Shown: piece after piece, positions 20,679 through 30,306 of the stretch
How the letters are laid out: each line of letters begins with the position of its first letter
How positions within the stretch are numbered: position 1 is the stretch's first letter
Assembly (NCBI GenBank): GCA_021234155.1
Contig: JAJEKV010000049.1
Span: 8,716,036 to 8,780,035, forward strand
DNA length: 64,000 bases
From: Isoetes taiwanensis
Lineage: Eukaryota; Streptophyta; Lycopodiopsida; Isoetales; Isoetaceae
Reading direction: 5' to 3'
Notes under the pieces: model-generated
The model's database searches: none
Told to the model about the DNA's origin: nothing
The model's input: only the letters and a program-made list of their open reading frames with translations
Position numbers and translations under genes: made by a program

Positions 20679-22041
20679 TCACAGACTGATCCAACAAGGC
20701 AATAACTTCCATGTTATCAACCCCACTTCCAACCTTGGGTGAGTCAAGCCCGGCTGACTAAAAAATTTAACATATTGCTCGCCCAGACCGGCTTGGTCGT
20801 CAAAATATTGTAGCACAACATCCCGCCGAATTGCTATCACCCTTTTCGATTGTTTGATGCCAATTGGGAATGGTTCCCAACATGCATAATGCACGGATGT
20901 AATAGACAAACTCTGCACCTTTTGGACTGAAAGTTCTCGCTGAAGACGATTATCTCCCCATTAACGAATCTTGAGATATATCGTAACAATGTAGAGTCCT
21001 TCAATCTTTCCTGTCCCCGTGCGTGCATGTCGGCAAGAAAAATCATCTACTTCCCACAAATAAGAACCCTCAAGCTTATCTTCTTCACATTTATCCTCAT
21101 CTACCGGGCTTATCTTTTGCCGCCGATTGATCAAGGGCCTGCCAAACACATAGATCCTGTTGCTGACTTTGCACCTGCGAGACGCCGGAATTCTTCTTCC
21201 GTTGGTAGATTCGCCTCATCTTGAGCAAATCGAGACTCCGACCTCTCATATAGGCTTCTTTAAGCTTTATAGCATTGCGGTATAATTAGACACTTCAAAC
21301 ATCTCTTTGTCCAAATCCTCTTCAAAATCTAGGCCTAAGTTTACCCATTCGGTAAAGGTAATTGATAAGCTCGTCTTCCCTAGCACACATTAAGTAACAA
21401 AGGCGGGTTCCTCGAGATATCCTTAGCAATAGGTATTCTTTGCCTTCCACTAAAATTGGCGTTATGTCAGACAACTTCTTTTCTTCTTCTTGTAGATCTA
21501 TCTCCATTTCTACGTCATAGTCAGCATCATCACACATAACTGACCCCCTTGGCTTAAAGATTTCATTGTTTCCGGTGTATCTTGGTTTGGTAGAAAGGAG
21601 AATGCAATAACTAGCAAATGCAAACGGCAAAGAGAAATAAGATACCTTCTTAAGCACAAGGACGCAGCCAGGAGGAGCCCATTCTTGCGGCATTCTTGAA
21701 AAACATCTTCCCTGCTTTGCAAATGGGAAGCCGCCTCCTCTAGAGCTGGTTTTGGAATCCACGAGCCGTGGGGACATCCGCAAAGGGCGTCTTGGCGAGA
21801 CCAAGCGGTCCGGGTGAAAGCTAAGGCAACCTCAGCGATAGCATCCAAGCTCGCTCTTGTTTGCCATGATGTCCAACTCCTTGCAATAGAATCGGATAAA
21901 TCGCAATCGGTAGACTTCCTCGTTGTCATGAGGGGCGGATGCATACCATTCCGTGAACTTCACATAACAATCCATGGCGAAGCAAACGACGAAAACAAGA
22001 TGTTTAGGAGCTGTAAAAGCGCCCGACACTTTTGAACTCAA
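20679..22041 (-). pseudogene. Unrecognised multi-exon or broken gene of the element
   Basis: Several overlapping minus-strand frames point to one gene starting near 22,041: FAMDCYVKFTEWYASAPHDN, YRLRFIRFYCKELDIMANKS, then VDSKTSSRGGGFPFAKQGRC. A good donor follows (AAGAAG|GTATCTTA near 21,642). A later piece has CDDADYDVEMEIDLQEEEKK and ILVEGKEYLLLRISRGTRLC and ends at a stop at 21,322. Further pieces (YLWEVDDFSCRHARTGTGKI at 20,961-21,149; NGEIIVFSENFQSKRCRVCL at 20,837-21,046) may be later exons. No family was recognised. Introns and frameshifts cannot be separated by eye. Confidence 0.4.
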
Positions 22042-22106
22042 GTAGCCGCTTGTCCATTATGAAAGGGGACCACAGCCGTTGTGGGGAGATTTGTCCGGTA
22101 CATTCT

Positions 22107-22130
22107 AGGGTTAGGGTTAGGGTTAGGGTT
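22107..22130 (+). repeat. Telomere-type (TTAGGG)n, four units
   Basis: AGGGTT is repeated four times directly before the left arm of module 12. This is the TTAGGG type, not the usual plant TTTAGGG type. It is an internal short array, not a chromosome end. Confidence 0.9.
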
Positions 22131-22131
22131 G

Positions 22132-22201
22132 GATCACACGACGCCAAAGACTACTATGTGCAACAAAAAAGCACAATGCTTGTCTGCAGCGTCATGTGAT
22201 C
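22132..22201. repeat. Inverted-repeat module 12
   Basis: Arms GATCACACGACGCCAA (22,132-22,147) and GCAGCGTCATGTGATC (22,186-22,201), spacer 38 nt. The spacer carries ATGTGCAACAAAAAAGCACA, which resembles that of module 2. Confidence 0.8.
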
Positions 22202-22347
22202 CTCACGATATAACATTAAAAACAAAAATACAAAGTCTTGAAGCTAGGCTTCTAAGAAAGAAATGGACTAAGAGATTCAAATATAAAGCCATTACATTAA
22301 GAAATATTATACATATGAAAAAACACAAAGGCACTTCACGGCCTTTT

Positions 22348-22700
22348 TTAAGGGTCTTTCTTCTTGTTGTATTCAGCCATAAAATTTTGACCATAGTACT
22401 CGGGATCCCTTATCGTGAAGACGCGGCGCATGTCCTTGGGCATGATGATCACCCGCTTGGCATGTATTCTTGCAAGTCTGCGAGTCCTCGAAACAGGCCA
22501 GACACCAATCGCTTCAAGCCATTTGAAGAGCATTTAAAGGCGGTTGCTTGAATTACAGAATCGGTATGATGTATCGCACCACACTCTTGCAGAATCTCTT
22601 TTCACGAGCACGGCAAATGGGAGACGGAATGACCATCTCGGTGCTCTTCGATACTTCTTAATCTTCGCGGCGCTTTAATGCCGGGCTTAGTCTTACGCCC
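22348..22700 (-). pseudogene. Histone H3-like gene inside the element
   Basis: Histone H3 blocks occur in order on the minus strand but in shifting frames: RKTKPGIKAPR near 22,690, KIKKYR (about 22,655-22,672), STEMVI, RLPFAVLVKR (about 22,604-22,633), NALQMA, then CFEDSQTC (about 22,469-22,499), and finally IHAKRVIIMPKDMRR in an open frame ending at 22,348. These match H3 αN (REIRKYQKSTE), α1 (LPFQRLVRE), α2 (ALQEA, LFED) and L2/α3 (HAKRVTIMPKDIQLARR). After MPKDM the frame adds about 27 residues (VFTIRDPEYYGQNFMAEYNK and on), unlike normal H3, which ends soon after. At least two or three indels are present, so it is a pseudogene, or it is spliced in a way I cannot resolve. The upstream E/P/R-rich stretch to about 22,850 could be a long N-tail. 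Recognition is by eye only. Confidence 0.6.
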
Positions 22701-23554
22701 GGCCACTACCCTCACCCACCCCGGCATTTGGAGCACATTTGCTTTCGGTGACTCTTCAGGCCGTCTCCTCACCCCCTAAGATTTGCGGTACGTTCCTCGG
22801 CCGACTCTTCCGGTACCGTCTCCTCACATTTCTGAGTCGCCTTCCCTTTTCGGCGTTGGGCCTCCTCCTTTGATTTGAAGGTTACGGCATCCACGGGGAG
22901 GAGGGGAGGAGCGATAAGAGCAAACGGCTGGCTGCCCAATAATAATCTGGCGTCATATTACGCTCATGCGGTCTCTCACATTTCTATCCTCCGCCTCCGG
23001 CAGGGTGCACCTCCCTACTTACTCGGGAGCTTCTCCCGTAGATCCGTCATCGCGGATTTCTTTTCGGGTCTTACGTTAGGCATGGTGGGAGGAGAAGAAT
23101 CTCTATCGAGAGACTTCGGTTCGAGATGAAGGGCGGACTAATGTAATCACCTAGCCTTACACCACCACTGGATGGGTCCTTGCGGTTTGCTTAGTTCTTG
23201 CCATGGCTTCTCGGTGGATGGCGCTTTATACTACGAACACTGACAAAAATAGACAACTGGCAAGAGATAAATAGTAAAAAACAGAAGTTAAAGTAAAATA
23301 TGATGGTAACGTTTTTAAATAATTGTACGGAACCCTAAAAAAATATCGGACAAAATACGGAACCCTAAAAAAACATCGGACAAAAACACAAATAAAAACC
23401 CGAGATTCAAAGCGCTAGGCGATAGACAATTTCTTGTTGATCGCGAACTCACTAAACTTTACATTTCCCTCTTGCCTGTAACCAACCCTAATGCCATCAA
23501 TAAAATAATGGAAGTCGTCAGCAATCTCCTCTGTCTCCATTAGCACTCTTAGCT

Positions 23555-24300
23555 CTAATAATGGCCATTAAACTTTCCATGGTGGTCTGTATAAATGACT
23601 TCCTCCCCTCTCCATACTCGAATATCCACCGCATCGGAATTATGCATTATGGTCCTCAAACGGCTCCCAAAAAGTTGTGCGACCTCTCTTTTTTGTTTCC
23701 TTCGTTCTAGTTGACAATTAACGTATAAATATTGTTTTGGAAGAAAGTATCTGAACTTAAAGGAGGACTTAACTACGCGGACCTCTGTTAGTTGACCGGA
23801 TGATTCGTGGAATCGAACATCCCAGGTCGGAACCAAAAATAAGCCATCCACAAAATCGGCAGGGGGGAGAAAGCACGTATATGTCTTCGGAGCTTTTCGA
23901 ACTTCCCCGCCATCACGGAATATGTTAGCAAATACCTCAAACGGTGTGAAGATTTTGAAACTCATCCTCACGCCTCCGTTTTCAGACATTCCGCTTGCAC
24001 CTCGTCAGCCATGCATTTCTTCATTGCAATTACATTGTTCTCATTAGTCTGTGGCTTACAAAGTTCACTTAAAGGGGGCAATTCAACCGGCCTCAAGCTC
24101 GGTTTCCTGACCTTTACGTTATAATCATGTCCGTAAAACCAGATGCCTATACCCCGCAAGGTCACGGCATCCATACCTTGAAGGACAATTCCGATGTCTA
24201 TGTGATACACGACAAGTACACTACTAATACTTTCGTAGGAATGACATCCACGACGCCCCGATAAACATAAACCTGCACAATAAAAGTTGTTTGTAAACAC
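23555..24300 (-). pseudogene. Unrecognised gene of the element, two overlapping frames
   Basis: A 110-codon frame (24,300-23,968; GMDAVTLRGIGIWFYGHDYN, VRKPSLRPVELPPLSELCKP) overlaps by 22 bp a 144-codon frame (23,989-23,555; FKIFTPFEVFANIFRDGGEV, KTYTCFLPPADFVDGLFLVP, WDVRFHESSGQLTEVRVVKS). The two probably belong to one protein split by a frameshift. Codon use and the absence of low-complexity sequence suggest real coding. No domain was recognised. It lies between the H3-like gene and module 13. Confidence 0.45.
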
Positions 24301-24330
24301 GCGTCAACGAAAGAAATGAAAAGATAAGGA

Positions 24331-24395
24331 GATCACACGACGCCAAACCATCTCTACGCTATTAAGTAGGCCGACTAGCCCGGCGTCGTGTGATC
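24331..24395. repeat. Inverted-repeat module 13
   Basis: Arms GATCACACGACGCCAA (24,331-24,346) and CCGGCGTCGTGTGATC (24,380-24,395), spacer 33 nt. It is the last module before the right terminus. Confidence 0.8.
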
Positions 24396-24600
24396 CGATT
24401 AAGGTGGTTACCATTTGCGGGCAATTTTGGGAATCTGTTTTTGGTGGAGATTAGCTCTTTGGCCATATCGAAAAGGGTATATGCATGTCGTATTGTTATA
24501 CTTTCCACTTTCCGGCCGCTAGAATTCAACTTGAACTCTTTTATCCTACGTATCAATGTGTCCCGCCTGTCGTCGCCTTTGTCGCTTAACTCTATGCTCG
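24362..24600 (-). CDS. Small helical basic protein, last cassette
   Basis: The open minus-strand frame reads GASIELSDKGDDRRDTLIRR, then IKEFKLNSSGRKVESITIRH and AYTLFDMAKELISTKNRFPK. The ATG at 24,556 lies inside this stretch and the frame is open further upstream, so an upstream start or exon is likely. It overlaps module 13 at its 3' end. Unrecognised; basic and helix-rich. Confidence 0.4.
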
Positions 24601-25047
24601 CCCCTCGTTGATGGCGGCATACTCACCTGAACCTATTGAGACAAAACCTCCCACTTCTTGACCTTGGGAGTTACGTAAATGGGGCAAGAACACGAAATTA
24701 CAGGGAGACATGGATTGCGGATGAGGAGTGAAGGAGAGGATGCACATAGAGGCGCCAGAGTGACAGTACAGAAGTTTGGCGCCAAAATTTGACAAGGGAG
24801 TTGGTGACGCTGACAGTAGGCGGTCAAAGTCACCATTATTTTGGGCGGCGAAGCGACTCCCAAAAAATACGGGCCATTAAAATGGTTGCAATAAAAGCGC
24901 AGGCATCCCCTATGAAAATACGCCATGTGGATGCCAAGTAAGCCTGCTCATCCTTCTACCTGCCAAGTAATACTGACTTTCGTAAAAAAGGCGCAAACCT
25001 GATTGGTCCTGGCGAATCTGACGTGGAAATCTTTAACCCAAGATAAG

Positions 25048-25081
25048 GGCCATTTTCAGACCCCAAATCCGCCCTAATGCA
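25048..25081 (-). repeat. Right terminal inverted repeat
   Basis: 34 bp, perfect complement of the left terminus, ending CCGCCCTAATGCA. Confidence 0.85.
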
Positions 25082-25897
25082 ATTAATATACCTTAAGATT
25101 ATCAATTCTACACCGTAGCCACAGTACAAACCAGTTAGTTATAAACATTGGTACGAGTCTATTTCGCACCATGGCGGCAATGTGAATGAAACTACGACCT
25201 TTAATAAAAGTAAATGACACTTGAACGAATAGGCTAGAGAACAATATAAGAGAAGTCTTTGCATTAATTAAAGTCATTTACAACTTCATTTTATTAGATA
25301 CGTGAAGATCTTCAGAAATTTTGGCGTCTTCCAATTCAGACTCTTGTACACCAGCATCCAACAGGTACATAAGCCGAGCATTTGTGCTTTCCTCTCTTCA
25401 CAAATCGGATGGATTGTACTCTTATCCACCTCGGATAGAGCCATCAAATACATATGGGGCGATATCTCTTGATAGTCACTACTCGATCAGAGCTAACAGT
25501 TAAAGGAAAGTGATTGCAAGAAGACTTAGACGAACTTGATTCCCCTTTTGATTCTCCTATTTCTCTATCTTTAGCTAGAGATCACTTCAAACTTTACCTC
25601 TGGCATATCCTTCAAGCCCTATTCTGCCATCCTAGAACCCCATCAAAAGCTATCTTCGAAGCTACCGATCGTCCATCACATGTTAATGCTTCATTCAAGT
25701 ACAATATCACTTCTAGCTCAAAGTTGATGAAGTCGTCTAGACCTACAATAAAAGCATAGAATTGTCTAAAGACCTCATCTTCCTGCAAACCAGTAACCGA
25801 AGATATATATCATGGAGGAGCGGATACTCCCCTTCTAGGCTAATTGATAAGGTTTTCATGATATCCAGCTGTCAAGATTCTCTTCAGAAGCGGCTTT
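25082..25897. other. No gene recognised, right flank of the element
   Basis: AT-rich sequence with short frames on both strands. The plus frame at 25,514-25,759 (81 codons) has no recognised domain. Confidence 0.35.
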
Positions 25898-26239
25898 CTA
25901 CTCTTCATCCTCTTCCTTCTCTTCCTTTTTTGCCAGTTCTATCTCTTTGTCTGCATCAGAAACCTCTTCTACATGTAAATGAGGTTCTACAATAGCTTCC
26001 TTTTGCAGTGCCACACTATCTATTAGTGGGGGAGAACAGATCATTTAAGTAGCAAACGTGATGTCAATGGGATATAAATTCTCCCTCCCATCCTTCTCAA
26101 GTATGCCGGATGGTAGCCACTTGAATGACCTTCGAACCTTATCATGATCAACTTTAGGAAATAGCTTTAGAAAAGACTTCAGCCTCAATACCTTTCCTAT
26201 TGAGAGAGAAGGATGCAATTTAGCTTCTGCCATGGCCAT
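25898..26239 (-). pseudogene. Relic of an acidic-tailed protein, unrecognised
   Basis: One minus-strand frame starts MAMAEAKLHPSLSIGKVLRL and runs through a TAA at 26,045, then stays open in the same frame to a TAG at 25,898. The second half ends in a K/E/D-rich tail (ELAKKEEKEEDEE). A single stop in an otherwise long frame suggests a degraded gene. No family was recognised. Confidence 0.35.
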
Positions 26240-29200
26240 GAAGCTCTATACTCACCATACACGTCAATGAGTTTGGTTGTCTCAGAATTTTATCCCCTGT
26301 CAAGCAGAAGTATTGTAAAGTAGAGTAGCATGCATGGGGTTTTAGGGTTGTTGAACAAACTCTTTTGACAGCTTCCTTACTTATGATCTCATCATATCAT
26401 GCTTGGAACTGTTCCCTGTCTAGGCGCTTGCCATGGCGTAATTGTAGCACTGCATTTGGAGCAATAAAAAAAGGCAATCGCCTTTACGGGACTGCCCGCA
26501 AGCTCACAGCGCAAAATTGAAAGCATATGCTTGTAGAGAAGTGTGATTTATGGCATCGTGGCTAGCATGGGGAAGAGCCACATATGCCTATAGAAACAAA
26601 GCATGTTTTGTACCGCGCCCACGGTGCAATCTTTTCGTATGTGTACAATAGATAAGGACTGACAACACTGGGAAACAAACCCTATACAGCAACACTAACT
26701 AATACAAAGTAATATGCAAATTAGGTTCTTAACTAAGCTACATACTACACTAAGTTATTTATAATCATTGTACCAATATATATACTCGGATTACAACATA
26801 CTCAATAATATGGCCAATAATTTGTATGTATATACTTATAGTGGGTATAAATGCACATGCATCAAGTGATTGAGGCCATCAATTACGGCCTCTGCATGCT
26901 TGTTGTAGCTAGATAGCCCATTGAAATCTTGTTCGCTACATCATTATCTGCCACATGAATTATAACGACATCCAAAGGTGACGCCAGCGAGGTATAGTCC
27001 TTGAAGATTGGCTAACTATTGTTGCTATGAATCCAAGATGCAATTATCCTGACCTCTTCGATATTGTGATCCACATTATATGGAATTGACAGCATGGTTT
27101 GTTTGTAGTCAAATGGATCTCTGGAACACACAGTGGTTATGAAGAAGAATAGTACATATAATCATATTAAGTTGGATAATTGGTATAGTAGTATGAATGT
27201 TATTTTGCTTTCAGTTGTGTAACAATATCAATAGCTTTCAGTATGAATGTTATACACAAGATCGTTTATCGCATCATGGCCACGGTGCGAAACAACAATA
27301 TACGACTACATAAATACATGGAAAAAATTAGCAGCTATTATTAGCCAAATAGCGATTTTTCAGGGAAGTATAGGCAATTTTTGCGGCGAATTTTATGAAG
27401 AGAGATTTCTTTTAAGAAAATAAAAAATAGCCATAGTTAAAATAAGTACTCCATTATTTTTTTAAGATTAGCCAAACTATTTTCCCCCTTTTCCTTAACG
27501 GAAAATGGATTAGCCTTTCTTTATATTACAATATACAATATTTATATATTAGATCAATAATAGCCAATCAAATTGAATTCCTACTAAAGATTTTTATAGA
27601 TCGCCACCTACCATCATCGGTGATAGTAGTTTTTCAAATTATGAATTTCTATTACATATACCACATATGCATCTTAAAATGGCTAATATCTATCTAGATG
27701 CCCGATTTGGTTGCATAACTTCCTTCAAGGGTTAGAGATAAGTGCAATGTAATCACTATAACTAGAACGGATGCCATTGCATTGAATGTAATTCAGACTA
27801 TAGATGTTATAATATCATCGCATGTTCTTTAATTGTTGATTATTATTTGTAATTATAGCACAATATGTCAAAAAATATAGAATCTACATTTCTTGCTTTT
27901 TCTCATTAGAAAAAATAGTTAAGTGAAAGCTTAAAGGAATACTTAATTCAAAAGTTTCGCCAAGTTCAAATACATATAAATGTAATGATAATAATAATTT
28001 TAGCCAAATATATGTCATAAAATACTATAAGATTTTGAAAAATAGCCAAACCATTTTTTATGAAAAAATATATACTGTGCTTAATTTTTTCCCTACATAA
28101 ATATGGCATGTTTTGCACAGTTTCCACGAGCGTTAAACTCCCCCCCCCTTGCCCCTTAGCATTATTTTTTTTTTTGGGGAGGGTGGGTGTGTTACGACTT
28201 ATAATTGTTACTTCCCGTCCACCGAACTTCCAGGGCAAGTAGGTCAAATGCCGAGCTTGTCTTTGACAAGATGTGGCTTGAGTAGGCAGGCATGGAGAGC
28301 AAAAGTGTTGTATGCGCTCGCATTTTCATTGGCTGTGCAATTTTCAGCTCGACATTAAGTTTGGGAGAATAAGTGATCTCACCAGGCCTCTAATGCTTAG
28401 CAATAAGAAGGTCTTGTGTTCAAGTCCATTTTGAAACATTTAAAGGATCGTCATATGTCTCTATGGGATGCTGACATCTGGTATGACGTAAAAAGTACTA
28501 CCCCTCTATCTTTTATACATGTTTACTTTATCAAGCAAAGAATAGAACAGATTTTTACACAAATATACATGCTACAGATTTATATTTCGGAAGTGTGATG
28601 CTCATGTCTTTAAAAATCAATTCAATCTAAAAACTTATGATAAAGAACTTTGTATGATATATTATCTTTAAAATCGTAGTTTTCTATATGGCCAAGGAAC
28701 ATAAAATTTTGTTGCCGTTCTAATGCACTCTTTGTCTTTCAAATGAATTTAATTCTTTTCCTTCTTGCCAACCTACTTCTCCTCCTCTTCACCAGCAAGG
28801 TTTGGTTTCCAAGCAGCACTTACATACTCAGCATTTTTGTATTTATTTACGTATATCTCGCTGGACTATATGGTTTAATTTTTAACGTACTTGGTTTTAA
28901 AGATATTATAAATTCTAAGCAACAGGGTCCGAAATTAGAATTTGTTCTAACCTTTAAAAATGCCTGCTTACATTTAAGGCCACCGGAAGTACACGAACGC
29001 TGGGAATGTTTTTGGATTATTGGAAATTTTTTAGAATGGTCGAATTTTTCAGGGTCGAACCCCCCCAATTTCGAACCCTGCGAAGCCTTTGATAGTGCGA
29101 CATTGTTACTTGCAGTTTTCTTGTATATATTCAAAGTCGTCTAGGTTAACTTAGCATTGCATTTATGGTGATTGAAATGCGAGAGTAAGCATCCTACTTA

Positions 29201-29252
29201 TTCACCCTTGTGGTCAATGCGTGTATTAGATGGCAAGATAACCACAGAGTCA
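26240..29252. other. No gene recognised
   Basis: AT-rich sequence with only short frames. A plus frame at 28,743-29,144 (133 codons) begins with a leucine-rich hydrophobic stretch but has no recognised domain and is probably chance. GTTCAAGTCC near 28,420 looks like a Pol III B box, but no A box was placed. Confidence 0.4.
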
Positions 29253-29360
29253 GTTCTAGAAATATGCATAATTGGCAATAATTTGGTAGAGTGTGATCTT
29301 TAGTATCTGTTCTAGAAACGGGCATAATTGGCAATAATTTGATGTAGTGTGATCTTTAGG
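29253..29360 (+). repeat. 56-bp tandem duplication
   Basis: GTTCTAGAAA...ATAATTGGCAATAATTTG...TAGTGTGATCTTTAG occurs at 29,253-29,308 and 29,309-29,360 with few differences. Confidence 0.85.
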
Positions 29361-30306
29361 TGCCGTCGGAGGAATATAGTGTCCTTGAAGCGAGGAAGGA
29401 ACTCTTCAATGATAGAAGGGAAGGAGAACCCTTGCGAAAATTGATATGCATTGCAGATGTACAGATTGAAACCATTGTGGATATGGGTGTACAAATCATC
29501 TGAAATCGAGCTAGATTTACTTGTCTTGTAGTGAAAGGAGGTGACACGAAGGGCCTTTTCCAGTCCGAAAAAGCATAAACACACATGGGATAACACACAA
29601 GGGGATAACATAGATTTTGGGTGGTCAATTTTGGAGGGACAAAAAATTGGCTGAAACAATTGGCTTTAAGGAACAGCATATGCAAATGCATATGCATATG
29701 CATTTGCAATGCAAAAGTAAAATAAATAAACCACCAAGTGCGCCAAATTTAGCGGTGCTCGCTAGCCCGCATTCACGCCGCCCCGCCACAACTGGCGACG
29801 CCAAATTTAGAGGCAAAAAACCGCCTCTGGCCGTTTCCCAGCTTTAGCTAACGACCGCCGCCAAAAGACAATACGTACGTCTCTGTGTAAAGGGCAACAT
29901 TTACTTGCCCGTGTAAATAAAACCGATACACCGTCATGTACTTAAATGTATATCAACAGGAATACGCTGCTCCTTTCTCTTAGCTTTCCTTCTTCCGATC
30001 AATGGAGGCGTAAGCCTGCATTCTTCCGGCTCATTCCCGCGATGGCCTTCTCCCTGCTCCCTCTGTTGAATTAATCTTCTTTCACGGCCCAAATCCGGCG
30101 CTTCTGTACTCCAAATGGTATAGAAATGAGCAATTTCTTTGAATTTCTTGAATGAGCACATTCTTCCTGATCAATCCTGAATTGGGTTTGGATCTGTTCG
30201 ACTTCCCAGAAACTTTTTAGTCTCGGATCGGCTGGAAGAATAGAAATCGATACTGGGTCTTTGGATTTGGGTTGTGCAGAGGATCTGATGCAGGGATCAA
30301 GCCAGA
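29361..30306 (+). promoter_or_regulatory. Upstream region of the VQ gene
   Basis: No gene is supported here. It includes a short ATGCAT-rich palindromic run (29,680-29,710), which can bind B3-type (RY-motif) factors in seed genes. The last 300 bp are probably promoter and 5' UTR. No TATA box was assigned with confidence. Confidence 0.35.

Larger units (their letters stand above)
12516..25081. mobile_element. 12.6-kb TIR-bounded cassette-carrying DNA element
   Basis: A 34-bp sequence starting TGCATTAGGGCGG at 12,516 returns in perfect inverted form at 25,048-25,081. Inside are at least thirteen imperfect inverted-repeat modules that separate short genes: a transposase-like gene on the plus strand and mostly minus-strand coiled-coil, histone-like and unknown genes. 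The TAGGG terminus fits the hAT-type consensus start. The flanks then give only an imperfect target duplication (ATGCAT against ATGCAAT), so the superfamily is open. Terminal sequence similarity weakens quickly past 34 bp, with a shared CCACGTCA further in. It is probably an old DNA transposon that gathered or diversified genes. Confidence 0.7.

Noticed and set aside
13047-24395. CRISPR-like array
   Set aside because: The repeated modules are inverted pairs separated by genes in a plant nuclear setting, not direct repeats with unique spacers next to cas genes.
28743-29144. 133-codon plus frame with hydrophobic start
   Set aside because: It could be a signal or membrane segment, but the rest is AT-driven and unrecognised, and the antisense is open too.
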